A DNA stretch of 64,000 nt, taken from Propionibacteriaceae bacterium (lineage in GTDB: Bacteria; Actinomycetota; Actinomycetes; Propionibacteriales; Propionibacteriaceae). Shown one piece after another: positions 49,302 through 64,000 of the stretch. Numbering within the stretch: the stretch's first letter is position 1; each line of letters begins with the position of its first letter. A model generated the notes under the pieces. The model saw only the letters and a list, made by a program, of their open reading frames with translations. It had not been told where the DNA came from and did no database searches. A program made the translations under genes and the position numbers. The stretch lies in NCBI GenBank assembly GCA_031265875.1, contig JAISCA010000031.1, positions 62,001 through 126,000 of the forward strand, written 5' to 3'.

Positions 49302-50450
49302 ATGCTCTGGCACACCGGCGTCCTGCGCCGGAAGTTCGGTGCGATCGGAGGGGGCGTCAAGCGGGGCGTCGGCCGCCGGCCCAGCCATTGGTTGATCGGC
49401 TGCCTGCTGGCCCTGTCCTACTGCGGCCTGATCGCCGTCCCCAGCGCTTGGGCCGCGCCTCAGAGCTGCGCCCTCCAGATCACCAACCATGCCCCCGTGG
49501 ACACCACCGTTTACCTGGTCGAGGGCGTCATCCGCGACGCCTCCAACCAACCCGTCGTCGGCGTCACCGTCAACGTTCTGATCGACGCCGTCCAGGTCGC
49601 CTCCGGCTCGACCGGTCCGACTGGCTTCTCCATTCGGATACCCCGTCCGACCCCGGGCAGCCACGCTCTGTCGGCCCAATGGGTCGGCAACGATCAGTGG
49701 GGCCCGTCCAGCCGGTCGCAGCAGATCGAGGTGCCCGCCCCTCTCACGACCGAGATCAGCCTGACGGTCACCCCCACCACGGTCTCGCCCGGTAGCACCT
49801 TTACCGTCAATGGAACCTTGACTAGCCGAGGCAGTCCCGTCGCCGACGCTCTGATCGAGGTCGGACTGTCTTGGGGCGGCGACAGCCCAGCCACCGCCAT
49901 GACAGCCGGCGATGGGGCCTTCGACCTCTTTCTGGGCGTGCCCGAAGGCGAGAACCCGCCCAATGGGCTGTCCGTCATCGCCCGCTTCGCCGGCGACGGC
50001 TACTACCCCGCCACCAGCCGGGACGTCCAACTGACCCTGAGCGTCCCAACGCCGTCCCCCACCCCCGAGACCAGCCCCACGCCGAGTGAGTCGGCCTCGC
50101 CTCTGCCCGCTAGTTCGGCCTCAGCCTCGGCCAGCGCCTCCGCCGGGCCGGCCCGGTCGACCCACTTCGACTACACCTCGCCTCTGTTCATCCTGGCCAT
50201 GGTCTTTTTCGTCGTGGTCACCCTGGCCACCGGCACACTGCTGGTGATCGCCGTGGTGTCACGCCGGAACACCGCCCTGGCGGCCGACGAGCGCCGGGGC
50301 TTCGGCTCCAATTTCGGCTCGGGCGAGGCCGACGACGAGGATCTGGCCGACTTGGACGACATCGGACCGGACGAGGCCGGCCCCGCTGCCGCGGACGCCG
50401 CTCAGGCGCCCGCGAGCCCGCCGGATCCTGGACCGCCGCCTCAGCTCTAA
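49302..50450 (+). CDS. Secreted or surface protein with Ig-like region, Ser/Pro stalk and C-terminal membrane anchor
   Basis: 382 residues. A long basic N-terminus precedes a signal peptide ending near SAWAAPQS (cleavage about residue 52). Two beta-rich segments follow (about 60-145 and 150-250), with repeated patterns such as VEGVIRDASNQPVVGVTV and TVNGTLTSRGSPVADALI, typical of Ig/transthyretin-like modules. Next come a Pro/Ser/Thr stalk (about 252-285), a membrane helix (PLFILAMVFFVVVTLATGTL) and an acidic cytoplasmic tail. No enzymatic motif. GGGAG six bases before ATG 49302 supports the start. Probably a cell-surface protein; function unknown. Confidence 0.8.
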   Translation: MLWHTGVLRRKFGAIGGGVKRGVGRRPSHWLIGCLLALSYCGLIAVPSAWAAPQSCALQITNHAPVDTTVYLVEGVIRDASNQPVVGVTVNVLIDAVQVASGSTGPTGFSIRIPRPTPGSHALSAQWVGNDQWGPSSRSQQIEVPAPLTTEISLTVTPTTVSPGSTFTVNGTLTSRGSPVADALIEVGLSWGGDSPATAMTAGDGAFDLFLGVPEGENPPNGLSVIARFAGDGYYPATSRDVQLTLSVPTPSPTPETSPTPSESASPLPASSASASASASAGPARSTHFDYTSPLFILAMVFFVVVTLATGTLLVIAVVSRRNTALAADERRGFGSNFGSGEADDEDLADLDDIGPDEAGPAAADAAQAPASPPDPGPPPQL

Positions 50451-50607
50451 TGGAGTGTCGCAGCTAGAAGTTGGGTTATGAGCGGTGTCGGACGGTGTCG
50501 ATGGCAAGGCGGAGGGGGAGGCGGGCTGGACGCCCGCCGACTGACGACAACGCCGCCAGCGGCGTCGCCCGGCGACGCGAATCCGACGTTTTAGCTGCAA
50601 CGCTCCA
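50451..50607. mobile_element. MITE-like element 1 (28-bp imperfect terminal inverted repeats)
   Basis: Left end TGGAGTGTCGCAGCTAGAAG (50451) and right end complement TGGAGCGTTGCAGCTAAAAC (from 50607) match with only transitions and one indel over about 28 bp. Total 157 bp, no coding capacity. It begins directly after the TAA of the surface-protein gene. Flanking CTA occurs on both sides, a possible target duplication. Confidence 0.65.
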
Positions 50608-50791
50608 CTAGGACCTGCGGCGGCTGGCTGGCGCGGCCCGCGTCCCACCCTCCGCGCCACCCCTGCTCCCGCAGCGGCCGGACGCGGACCACCCTGGGCG
50701 GCGGCTGTCCAGGGTCACCGCTCCAACACCCGATCGTCACTTGGCTCGGTTATCATCCGAATTTCCGGGACCCGTCACCAGGAGGACCGCG

Positions 50792-52109
<1,318 letters not shown>

Positions 52110-52135
<26 letters not shown>

Positions 52136-52262
52136 CGCTGACCACAGCGCTGGCCGTAAGTGCTCAGTCGCCGCACTTCTCCGCCGATCGGTGGGTTACG
52201 ACAACCGACACGCCCGTAGCGCTGGTCGCAAGTGCTCGATCGGCGCACTTCCGCCGCGAACT
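52110..52262 (+). repeat. Direct repeat of about 75 bp across the citrate synthase stop codon
   Basis: Units 52110-52190 and 52193-52262 both begin GGGTTACGACMACCGACACG and end near GCACTTC...CCGCC, with a 10-bp indel between them. The first unit contains the TAG stop of the gene. Confidence 0.7.
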
Positions 52263-52276
52263 TCCGGCGGGGGACA

Positions 52277-57199
<4,923 letters not shown>

Positions 57200-57280
57200 C
57201 GACCCTATCTTGCCCGGACCCTCTGACAGTCGTCACGGACTCCCGGGGACCCGGTTGCCCGGTCGAGGTACAGTTCGGCC

Positions 57281-58519
57281 ATGCGCGTTCGTCGGCGGCT
57301 CCGTGTCGCCATGGTCTCGATGCACACTTCGCCCATCGATGCGGCCGGATCGGGCGACGCCGGCGGTATGAACGTGGTGGAGTTCAATCTGGCCCACGCC
57401 CTGGCCGCCTTGGGCCACCGCGTCGATCTCATCACCCGGCGCTGCCAGCCCGATCAGCCGGACCGTCAAACCTTGGCCCCAGGCGTCGACCTGATCCACC
57501 TCGACGCCGGTCCCGCCCAGCCCCTGGCCAAATCCGCCATCGACGCCCACATCCCCCAGTTCTCGGCCGGCTTGGGCCAGCTCCAGCCCTACGACCTGGT
57601 CCACTCCCAGCATTGGATGTCAGGGGTCGCCGCCCTGCCTTGGGCCCGGGCCTGGGGCGCGCCGCACGCCCAGAGCTACCATTCGGTGGCGGCCCGCCCC
57701 GGCTCGGCCCTGAGCGAGGGGGAGCCGCCCGAATCGCCCGCCCGGGTGCCGGGAGAGGCCCGTTTGGCGGTCGAGTCCGACCTGGTGGTGGCGATCTCGG
57801 CGGCTGAGGCCGGCACCGTCATCACCCGTTGCGGAGCCGACCCGGCCCGGGTCGCCATCGTCCCGCCCGGGGTCGACCACGATCTCTTCCGGCCCGCCCG
57901 GCCCGGTCAGTTCGACCACGGCTTAGAGGCCCGGCTGGCTCCGCACGGCCGGGGGTACGCCTTCTTCGCCGCCCGGCTGCAACCGCTCAAGGGGCCCGAT
58001 CTGGCCATCGCCGCCTTGGCCCACGTCTGCGAGGGCATCCGGCCCGACCTCGTCATCGCCGGGGCCGACAGCCCCGACTTCGCCGCCTACAGCGACTACC
58101 TGCGGCAGTTGACCGTAGACCTGGAACTGGAGCCGTACGTCCGCTTCGTCGGGGCCCAGGACCGGGCCAGCCTGGCCGGCCTGCTGCGCCAAGCCAAGTT
58201 GACTCTGGTGCCCAGCCACTCCGAGACCTTCGGCCTGGTCGCCTTGGAATCGGCCGCCTGCGGCACCCCGGTCATCGCGGCCGCCGCCGGCGGTCTGCGC
58301 GAGGCCGTCGTCCACGGCGAGTCCGGCCAGCTGATGGACTCCCGCCAGCCGGAGGACTGGGGCGTGGCCATGATCAAGCTGCTCGGCAATCGGCGCTTGC
58401 TCGAGCGTATGGGGGTGGTGGCCGAGGTCCACGCCCGCCGTTTCACCTGGGCCGGCATGGCCGAACAACTCGACCGGTTGTACCACCAACTCTTGGACTC
58501 TAAGGCGGCATCGTCATGA
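57281..58519 (+). CDS. mshA: GT4 glycosyltransferase, MshA-like (D-inositol-3-phosphate glycosyltransferase type)
   Basis: 412 residues. N-terminal MVSMHTSPIDAAGSGDAGGM, then NVVEFNLAHALAALGHRV is characteristic of MshA-type enzymes, and the GT-B C-domain has GVDHDLFRP, FFAARLQPLKGPDLAI and SHSETFGLVALESAACGTPV (donor-binding E-x7-E). MshA adds GlcNAc to inositol phosphate, the first step of mycothiol synthesis. The LmbE-type deacetylase gene overlaps its stop, which supports a mycothiol role. A related GT4 with another acceptor is possible; the assignment is by resemblance only. Confidence 0.78.
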   Translation: MRVRRRLRVAMVSMHTSPIDAAGSGDAGGMNVVEFNLAHALAALGHRVDLITRRCQPDQPDRQTLAPGVDLIHLDAGPAQPLAKSAIDAHIPQFSAGLGQLQPYDLVHSQHWMSGVAALPWARAWGAPHAQSYHSVAARPGSALSEGEPPESPARVPGEARLAVESDLVVAISAAEAGTVITRCGADPARVAIVPPGVDHDLFRPARPGQFDHGLEARLAPHGRGYAFFAARLQPLKGPDLAIAALAHVCEGIRPDLVIAGADSPDFAAYSDYLRQLTVDLELEPYVRFVGAQDRASLAGLLRQAKLTLVPSHSETFGLVALESAACGTPVIAAAAGGLREAVVHGESGQLMDSRQPEDWGVAMIKLLGNRRLLERMGVVAEVHARRFTWAGMAEQLDRLYHQLLDSKAASS

Positions 58520-59283
58520 GGTTTCTCTTCCTCCACGCCCACCCGGACGACGAGACCCTGGTCTCCGGCAGTCTCATCCTGGCGCTCAAGCGATTGGGAC
58601 AGGACTGCCTGGTCCTGACCGCCACGCGGGGCGAGCAGGGCGAACCGGCCACCCCCATTGACAAAGAAACATTGGCCAATGAGCGGTTGTCTGAGCGGGC
58701 CCAAGCTTTGGCCCAGCTGGGGGCGACCGACGCCGGTTTCCTGGGTCAGCCGCCCAACCGGGAGCTGGGCCGCTCCTGCCGTAACTACGGCGACTCCGGC
58801 ATGGCCTGGGTGACAGCCACGGTGGCCGGGCCGAGCCGTCGCGCCCCCAACAACGCCTTGTCCCGCGCTCCCCTGCCCGAAGTCGTGTCCGACGTGGCCC
58901 AGGCCGCCCAGCACTGGGGGGCCGACCTGCTGGTGTCGTATGACCGCCACGGCGGTTATTGCCACCCCGACCATGTCCGCTGCCATCACGCCATGGTCGC
59001 GGCGGCCCGTCTGACCGGGCTGCCCTGGGCTCAGATCGTCCACCAGCCCGACCGGCTGGGCCGGGGCGTGCCCGATCCCCAGGCCGCCGCCCAGGCGACT
59101 TGGTTCGAAGCCGGCGTGGACCGGGACCGTCTGATCGCCGCCCACCACTGCTACGCCAGCCAGTTCAGCCTGACCGACCGGGGCGTGCTGCACGTCGGCG
59201 GCCAGATCGACCCTCTGCAGACCCGCCTGGGACTGTGGCCCTATTCGCCGGAGTGGCCGTCCGAGCGAGCCAAAGCTGCCTGA
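58516..59283 (+). CDS. LmbE/PIG-L-family deacetylase
   Basis: 255 residues. Zinc motif LFLHAHPDDETLVSG near 4-18 and HGGYCHPDHVRCHH near 142-155. This family includes MshB (removes acetyl from GlcNAc-inositol) and Mca (mycothiol S-conjugate amidase). Its ATG overlaps the stop of the MshA-like gene (ATGA), so a mycothiol pathway function is likely; which of the two activities it has is not clear. Confidence 0.85.
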   Translation: MRFLFLHAHPDDETLVSGSLILALKRLGQDCLVLTATRGEQGEPATPIDKETLANERLSERAQALAQLGATDAGFLGQPPNRELGRSCRNYGDSGMAWVTATVAGPSRRAPNNALSRAPLPEVVSDVAQAAQHWGADLLVSYDRHGGYCHPDHVRCHHAMVAAARLTGLPWAQIVHQPDRLGRGVPDPQAAAQATWFEAGVDRDRLIAAHHCYASQFSLTDRGVLHVGGQIDPLQTRLGLWPYSPEWPSERAKAA

Positions 59284-59383
59284 CCGCTGGTCCGCCCGAC
59301 CGTTCGACCGTTCCTACGCAGCCGGCTCCACCCCGCCGCCGCCCGCTCCCCCCTGACCGGGGCGACGGCGCCAAGATGGCGTC

Positions 59384-60130
59384 ATGACGTCAGACCTCCA
59401 GCCGGCCAGCCTGGACCAGGCGGCGCGAGCCCTGCAAGACCTGATCGACGCCAGCCAGAAGGTGGTCTTCTTCGGCGGCGCCGGGGTCTCGACCGAGTCG
59501 GGCATCCCCGACTTCAGGAGCCAGGACGGCCTCTACGCCCAGCAATACGACTTCCCACCCGAAGTCATCCTCTCGCGCACCTTCTTCGAGGCCCGTCCGG
59601 ATGAGTTCTTCCGCTTCTACCGCGATCGTGTCCTGCACCCCGCGGCCCAACCCAACCCGGCCCACCTGAAACTGGCCGAGTTGGAGCGGGCCGGCCGGCT
59701 CAGCGCGGTCGTGACCCAGAACATCGACGGCCTGCACCAAGCCGCCGGCAGCCTGAACGTGATCGAATTGCACGGCTCGGTCCACCGCAACCACTGCCGG
59801 CGCTGCGGCCGGTCCTGCGGCCTGGAGCGGATGATGGACGGCTCTAGCCGGCCGCTCTGCCCCTGCGGCGGTGTCATCGAACCGGACGTGGTGTTGTACG
59901 AGGACCCGCTGGACGGGCCCACCGTCGAGGCCGCCCTCGCCGCCATCCGGACGGCCGACTGCCTGATCATCGGCGGCACCTCGCTGGTGGTCTACCCGGC
60001 GGCCGGTCTGGTCGACCATTTCCGGGGCCAGCGTTTGGCCGTGGTCAACCGCTCCGGCGCCGGCGGGCGCTCCGACGGTCTCGTCGTGACCTGGCCGATC
60101 GGGCAGGTCTTCGCCCGCCTACGGGCCTGA
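59384..60130 (+). CDS. cobB: Sirtuin NAD-dependent protein deacylase
   Basis: 248 residues. NAD-binding [18 protein letters not shown] near 29-46, [12 protein letters not shown] near 111-122, catalytic His in VIELHGSVH near 129, a zinc knuckle with four Cys (CRRCGRSC and LCPCGG), and [15 protein letters not shown] near 195. Removes acyl groups from lysine in proteins such as acetyl-CoA synthetase. A single gene with about 100 bp either side of non-coding sequence. Confidence 0.92.
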   Translation: MTSDLQPASLDQAARALQDLIDASQKVVFFGGAGVSTESGIPDFRSQDGLYAQQYDFPPEVILSRTFFEARPDEFFRFYRDRVLHPAAQPNPAHLKLAELERAGRLSAVVTQNIDGLHQAAGSLNVIELHGSVHRNHCRRCGRSCGLERMMDGSSRPLCPCGGVIEPDVVLYEDPLDGPTVEAALAAIRTADCLIIGGTSLVVYPAAGLVDHFRGQRLAVVNRSGAGGRSDGLVVTWPIGQVFARLRA

Positions 60131-60257
60131 TCGCGCTCTCCTCCGGAGCGCTCTCGGAGAGTTCTGACGACCGTCGGACGAGATCTGAGACGAGCCGGCG
60201 CCGCACCCGGGTCCACCGGATGGGACCGACTCTGGAGCCGGAGCCGGAACCCAGGAC

Positions 60258-60429
60258 ACTAGTGTCGCGTTAGGGAAATGTCTGACGCTGCGCTGCGCCA
60301 GCCGGGGTCCCTGGCGGCGCCCACGGGCCCGTCTGAACAGGTCCAGTGTTCAGACGACCCCTCCGCCTGGCCAGACACCCCACCTGACCCAGGCTCGCCT
60401 ATCAACCACCTCCCTAACACGACACTAGT
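60258..60429. mobile_element. MITE-like element 2 (23-bp terminal inverted repeats)
   Basis: Left ACTAGTGTCGCGTTAGGGAA and right complement ACTAGTGTCGTGTTAGGGAG, 20 of 23 positions matching, 172 bp apart end to end, with no coding sequence. The right end is 9 bp from the ATG of the next gene, so it occupies that gene's promoter or leader. Confidence 0.65.
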
Positions 60430-60437
60430 CTGGGGCC

Positions 60438-62126
60438 ATGGCATGGGTTGGACGAGCGAGCCTGATCGCCCTCGCTCTCGGCTTGGCCCTGAGCGCCTGC
60501 GGGCGGACCCCGGAGCCCGAACCCGACCCCACCACCACCCCCCAGACGACTGCGCTGGGACCGGTCTCCGGCATCAACCAAACCGACCGCGACCGGATCG
60601 ACGGCGGCGGCGACCTCCGTCTGGCCGTGACCGCCTGGCCCAGCCAGTGGAATCCCTGGGCCCAGACCTCGGACCAGTCGACCGACTGGCTGCTCGACCC
60701 TCTCCGCTCACGCCTGTTCGACATCACCGCCAGCGGCGGCTTGCAGCCGAACCCGGATTGGCTGACGCAGCCGCCCACCGTCACGACCGACCCCGACACC
60801 GTCGTGATCTACCACCTCAACCCGGCGGTGCGCTGGGGCGACGGCCAACCGGTCGGCCTGGTCGATTTCCAAGCCACCTGGCAGGCCTGCGCCGGGGGCG
60901 ACCCGGCCCGCCGTTGTCTGTCCCAGTACGGTTTCGACCGCATCCTCACGATCGAGGCCGGCCCCGAGCCCGGCGACGTCCAGATCACCTACAGCGGGTC
61001 CTACCCGGCCTGGCCGCTGACCTTCTTGCACGGCCCGGCCCGGGCCGAGTCAGTGGCCACGGCCGAGGCCTTCAACCACGGCTGGAGCGACCCGGCGGCG
61101 CAGCCGGGTTGGTGGGCCGGACCCTTCACGGCGGTGGCGACCGACCTTGAGGCCGGCCGGCTCGAACTGGTCCCCAACTCTCAGTGGTGGGGGGCCGAGC
61201 CGCTGTTGGACCGCCTGACCTTCGTCCGCTTGGACTCGGACCAATTGGTCGAGGCCTTCGACCGGCAGGAGATCGACGCCTGGCCGCTCGGACTCGAGCC
61301 CAGCCTCCATGTCGCCGCCGACCGCCACGAGAACGTCCAGATCCGCCGCGCCCCCAGCCTGACCTGGCGGGCTCTCAGCCTGGCCCAGACCGACTCGCCC
61401 CTGGCCGACCGCCGGGTCCGGCAGGCCATCCTGGCCGGCCTCGACCGCGGCCTGGTCGGCCAGGCCGCCCTGGCCGGATTGGAATGGACAGTCGAGACCA
61501 TCGGCAATCTGGCCTGGCAGCCAGGGCAAGCCCGCTACAGCGATTTGACGGAGTCGAGTGGTCTGGGCCTGAATCTGGAGCGGGCCCAGGCTGTGCTGGA
61601 CCAAGCCGGCTGGACCCTCGGCCCCGACGGCCTCCGGCGACGGAACGGGCAACCCCTCAGCCTGCGTCTGGGCCGCTCGGCCAACGACCCGGCCGGCGAA
61701 GCCGAGGCCCTTCAGATCGCGGCCCAACTGGCCCGCCTCGGCGTCACCGTCGAATTGGCGGTCGAGCCGGGTGAGGCCAGCGCCCTGATCCGCTCCGGCG
61801 CCTTCGACCTGGTCCTCTTGGCCTGGTCCAACTCGATCTACCCGGCCGACGCTCTGGCGGCCTGGTTCACGACCGGGGCCGCCTCCAATCCAACTGGCTA
61901 TTCCAGCCAGACGGTCGATTCCCTGCTCGCTTCGGCCGCCGTCGTGATGGATCCCGACACCCGCGCCACCTTGCTCGGCTCGGCCGTCAACATCTTGTGG
62001 CGCGACGTCGCGCTGCTGCCTTTGTACGCCGTCCCGGAGACTTGGGCGGCGCTCCCCCGCTTGGCCAATCTCGGCCCCACCGGCTGGGCCACCTTGCGTT
62101 GGGAGGACGTCGGCTTCACCTCTTGA
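60438..62126 (+). CDS. Family 5 extracellular solute-binding lipoprotein (peptide/nickel type)
   Basis: 562 residues. Lipoprotein signal with lipobox ALSAC (Cys near 22), a Pro/Thr/Glu linker, then a family 5 fold: GDLRLAVTAWPSQWNPWAQT, VVIYHLNPAVRWGDGQPVGL, RALSLAQTDSPLADRRVRQA and FDLVLLAWSNSIYPAD. Such proteins deliver peptides or similar ligands to an Opp/Dpp transporter; no permease or ATPase gene is adjacent. The MITE-like element directly upstream may have affected its expression. ATG 60438 is the first start of the signal peptide. Confidence 0.88.
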   Translation: MAWVGRASLIALALGLALSACGRTPEPEPDPTTTPQTTALGPVSGINQTDRDRIDGGGDLRLAVTAWPSQWNPWAQTSDQSTDWLLDPLRSRLFDITASGGLQPNPDWLTQPPTVTTDPDTVVIYHLNPAVRWGDGQPVGLVDFQATWQACAGGDPARRCLSQYGFDRILTIEAGPEPGDVQITYSGSYPAWPLTFLHGPARAESVATAEAFNHGWSDPAAQPGWWAGPFTAVATDLEAGRLELVPNSQWWGAEPLLDRLTFVRLDSDQLVEAFDRQEIDAWPLGLEPSLHVAADRHENVQIRRAPSLTWRALSLAQTDSPLADRRVRQAILAGLDRGLVGQAALAGLEWTVETIGNLAWQPGQARYSDLTESSGLGLNLERAQAVLDQAGWTLGPDGLRRRNGQPLSLRLGRSANDPAGEAEALQIAAQLARLGVTVELAVEPGEASALIRSGAFDLVLLAWSNSIYPADALAAWFTTGAASNPTGYSSQTVDSLLASAAVVMDPDTRATLLGSAVNILWRDVALLPLYAVPETWAALPRLANLGPTGWATLRWEDVGFTS

Positions 62127-62218
62127 GAGACCCCTCGGGCGACCGCTGGAGGGACACTAGGGACTCCGTTAGGATCATCTCGGCACAGCATTGGGCCAGT
62201 CTTGACAGGGGGACGAGA

Positions 62219-63634
62219 ATGGCGATCTGGACTCTTCACGGTGGTGGCACGTTAGCTCCGGGCGAGGTGGTGAAACCGACCGAACGGCTAGGTTGGGGCA
62301 AGACCGTCGGGTTGGGCGCCCAACACGTCGTGGCCATGTTCGGCGCCACCTTCGTGTTCCCCCTCCTGATGGGCTTGAACCCGCAATTGGCCGTCATGAT
62401 GTCCGGGGTCGCGACCCTGCTGTTCATCATCGTGGTCAAGCACCGGGTGCCCAGCTACCTCGGCTCCTCGGCTTCCTTCGTCGGGGTCGCCACCGCCATC
62501 TACGCCGCCGGCGGCGACGCCGCCGACCTGACCGGGGCCTTGTTCGTGACCGGCGCGGCCCTGTTCATCGTCGGCTTGATCATCCACTTCGCCGGCGCCC
62601 GCGTCATCCACCGGGTCCTGCCGCCGGCTGTGACCGGCGCCGTCGTCATGTTGATCGGCTTCAACTTGGCCCCGGTGGTGGCCAAGACCTATTGGCCCCA
62701 GGACCAGTGGACCGCCTTCATCGTCATGCTCGTGGTGGTGGTCCTGTCGGTCGGCTTCAAGGGCTTCATCGGCCGTATCGCCATCTTCGTGGCCTTACTC
62801 GTCGGCTACGTTCTGAGCTGGCTGTTCGACCTGGTGTCCGGTCCGATCACCTCGCAGAACGCGGCCGGCCAGGTGACCGAACACCTCCGGGTCGACTGGA
62901 GCGCGGTGGCCTCGGCCGACTGGCTCGGCCTGCCGCCGTTGTCCAACGCCGCCACCGGCGTGGTCGGTCTGCACCTGCCCCATTTCTCGCTCGGTTTCGC
63001 CCTCATCTCGCTGCCGGTCGTGATCGCTCTGATCGCGGAGAACACCGGGCACGTAAAAGCGGTGGCGGAGATGACGGGTGAGAACCTCGATCCCCTGATG
63101 GGCCGGGCCATCGCCGCCGACGGCGCCGCCTCCATGCTGGCCACCGTGGTGGGGGCCGGGCCGACCACGACCTACGCCGAGAACATCGGCGTCATGGCGG
63201 CCACCCGGGTCTACTCCACCGCCGCCTACGTGGTGGCCTCCCTGGTCGCCGTCCTCTTCGGCTTCTCACCCAAGTTCGGGGCCGTCATCTCGGCCACGCC
63301 CGGCGGCGTGCTGGGCGGTATCACAGTGGTGTTGTACGGCATGATCGGCCTGCTGGGAGCCAAGATCTGGAAAGAGAACAAGGTCGACTTCGGCAATCCG
63401 ATCAACCTGGTGCCGCTGGCCGCCGGCATCATCATCGGCGTGGGCGACGTGTCCTTGCAGTTCTCCGACGACTTCTCCCTCTCCGGCATCGCCCTCGGCA
63501 CCATCGTCACGGTCGGGGTCTACCACCTGGCCCGGGCCTTGGCCCCGGCCCAGGTCCGCCGTGAGGCCGAAGGCGCCAGCATCATCTTCGACAGCCCTGG
63601 TTTCTTCGAGGACGAGAAGTCCAGCACGGACTGA
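62219..63634 (+). CDS. Uracil/xanthine-type nucleobase permease (NCS2)
   Basis: 471 residues with about 14 predicted helices. GLGAQHVVAMFGATFVFPLL near 31-50 is the NCS2 signature with the QH substrate motif; VIALIAENTGHVKAV near 283 (Glu, substrate) and TTTYAENIGVMAATRV near 328 confirm the uracil permease (UraA) subgroup. Imports uracil with protons. GGGGGACGAGA precedes ATG 62219. No PyrR-type attenuator was recognised upstream. Confidence 0.92.
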   Translation: MAIWTLHGGGTLAPGEVVKPTERLGWGKTVGLGAQHVVAMFGATFVFPLLMGLNPQLAVMMSGVATLLFIIVVKHRVPSYLGSSASFVGVATAIYAAGGDAADLTGALFVTGAALFIVGLIIHFAGARVIHRVLPPAVTGAVVMLIGFNLAPVVAKTYWPQDQWTAFIVMLVVVVLSVGFKGFIGRIAIFVALLVGYVLSWLFDLVSGPITSQNAAGQVTEHLRVDWSAVASADWLGLPPLSNAATGVVGLHLPHFSLGFALISLPVVIALIAENTGHVKAVAEMTGENLDPLMGRAIAADGAASMLATVVGAGPTTTYAENIGVMAATRVYSTAAYVVASLVAVLFGFSPKFGAVISATPGGVLGGITVVLYGMIGLLGAKIWKENKVDFGNPINLVPLAAGIIIGVGDVSLQFSDDFSLSGIALGTIVTVGVYHLARALAPAQVRREAEGASIIFDSPGFFEDEKSSTD

Positions 63635-63841
63635 CCACTTGAGACCGGAGCCGGTTCTGGACCGGACCAGAGCGGCCTGAGAGGCCAACTCGGATGTCGT
63701 GGTCGCAGTGGAGCGACGGCCGTGATGGGGCTGCGTATCGTCCGATCCGGTGTGCCCCGGTCGGGGCCTGACCGATTGGATCGGTTGATCTCTCGGCGCG
63801 TCTGCCGACGGCTCCGAGACTGACCTCATAGCCTGGCCGGG

Positions 63842-64000
63842 ATGGACACCACCGGCTTGATTTTCTTAGCTGTCGTCGGGGCTTGGCTGTTTTATCTCGT
63901 TCCCAGCCAGGTCTCGCGGCGCTCCCGGCCGTCCGCGCGCGCCGAGTCCCAGTCGACTTCCCCTAGGACCGCTCCGGTCCACCGGGGCAACCCACTGGGC
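63842..64000 (+). CDS. Membrane protein, N-terminal part only
   Basis: 53 codons to the window end. A hydrophobic segment (GLIFLAVVGAWLFYLVP) is followed by an Arg/Ser-rich cytoplasmic stretch. Begins like actinobacterial proteins with a single N-terminal helix and a long cytoplasmic tail, but the family cannot be fixed from this part. The gap 63635-63841 shows no gene. Confidence 0.6.
   Translation, partial: MDTTGLIFLAVVGAWLFYLVPSQVSRRSRPSARAESQSTSPRTAPVHRGNPLG

Overview
The window is GC-rich DNA from an actinobacterium. The evidence is the codon bias, GTG starts, ATGA/GTGA gene overlaps, an MshA-like glycosyltransferase beside an LmbE/PIG-L deacetylase, a PASTA-bearing bifunctional penicillin-binding protein, and very long open frames on the wrong strand. 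A Propionibacteriales or Actinomycetales type organism is plausible, but the sequence gives no firm genus. No rRNA, CRISPR array, transposase or prophage gene was found.

Layout. 0-8 kb: a partial repeat-rich hypothetical protein, a sugar acetyltransferase, a Phd/PIN toxin-antitoxin pair, a small regulator with a membrane protein under twin palindromes, a two-component system divergent from a VanY-type D,D-carboxypeptidase, and an MFS efflux gene with a likely attenuator. 8.3-19 kb: an accessory region with two DUF4143 ATPases, an SDR lacking two catalytic residues, a broken antitoxin, a DRB0094-type RNA ligase, two convergent AbiE-type pairs and two membrane proteins. 19-27.5 kb: a ROK-regulated uptake and degradation operon for an alpha-glucan such as dextran or isomaltooligosaccharide. 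27.5-29.1 kb: two toxin-antitoxin modules. 29-36.5 kb: a carboxylate-type catabolic cluster (FAH-family hydrolase, D-2-hydroxyacid dehydrogenase, AtuA-like, RraA-like, DUF4387, CitMHS transporter, LysR). Four promoters in this cluster share one two-part operator with fixed spacing. 36.6-42.2 kb: a TetR/ABC exporter operon, 3-methyladenine glycosylase, an AbrB/PIN module and tRNA-Pro. 42-64 kb: mostly housekeeping genes (metallophosphoesterase, PBP, amidohydrolase, Xi-class GST, citrate synthase, Lhr helicase, MshA/LmbE, sirtuin, peptide-binding lipoprotein, uracil permease).

Four things stand out. (1) At 45921-46124 there is a canonical tRNA-Cys(GCA) whose T-loop is interrupted by a 132-nt segment made largely of perfect hairpins. 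(2) A dispersed element of about 115 bp, bounded by CTAG, occurs seven times; one copy lies inside the Lhr helicase reading frame and one inside the N-terminus of a histidine kinase. (3) Arrays of direct repeats with an exact 23-bp period precede both DUF4143 ATPases and occur once more nearby, each with a different core sequence. (4) A LysR-type regulon shows CATAG-N8-CTATG, then exactly 15 nt, then an ATAGTAGTTCAMATATSA-like box at four sites. Two MITE-like inverted-repeat elements and tandem duplications running across stop codons add to the repeat load.
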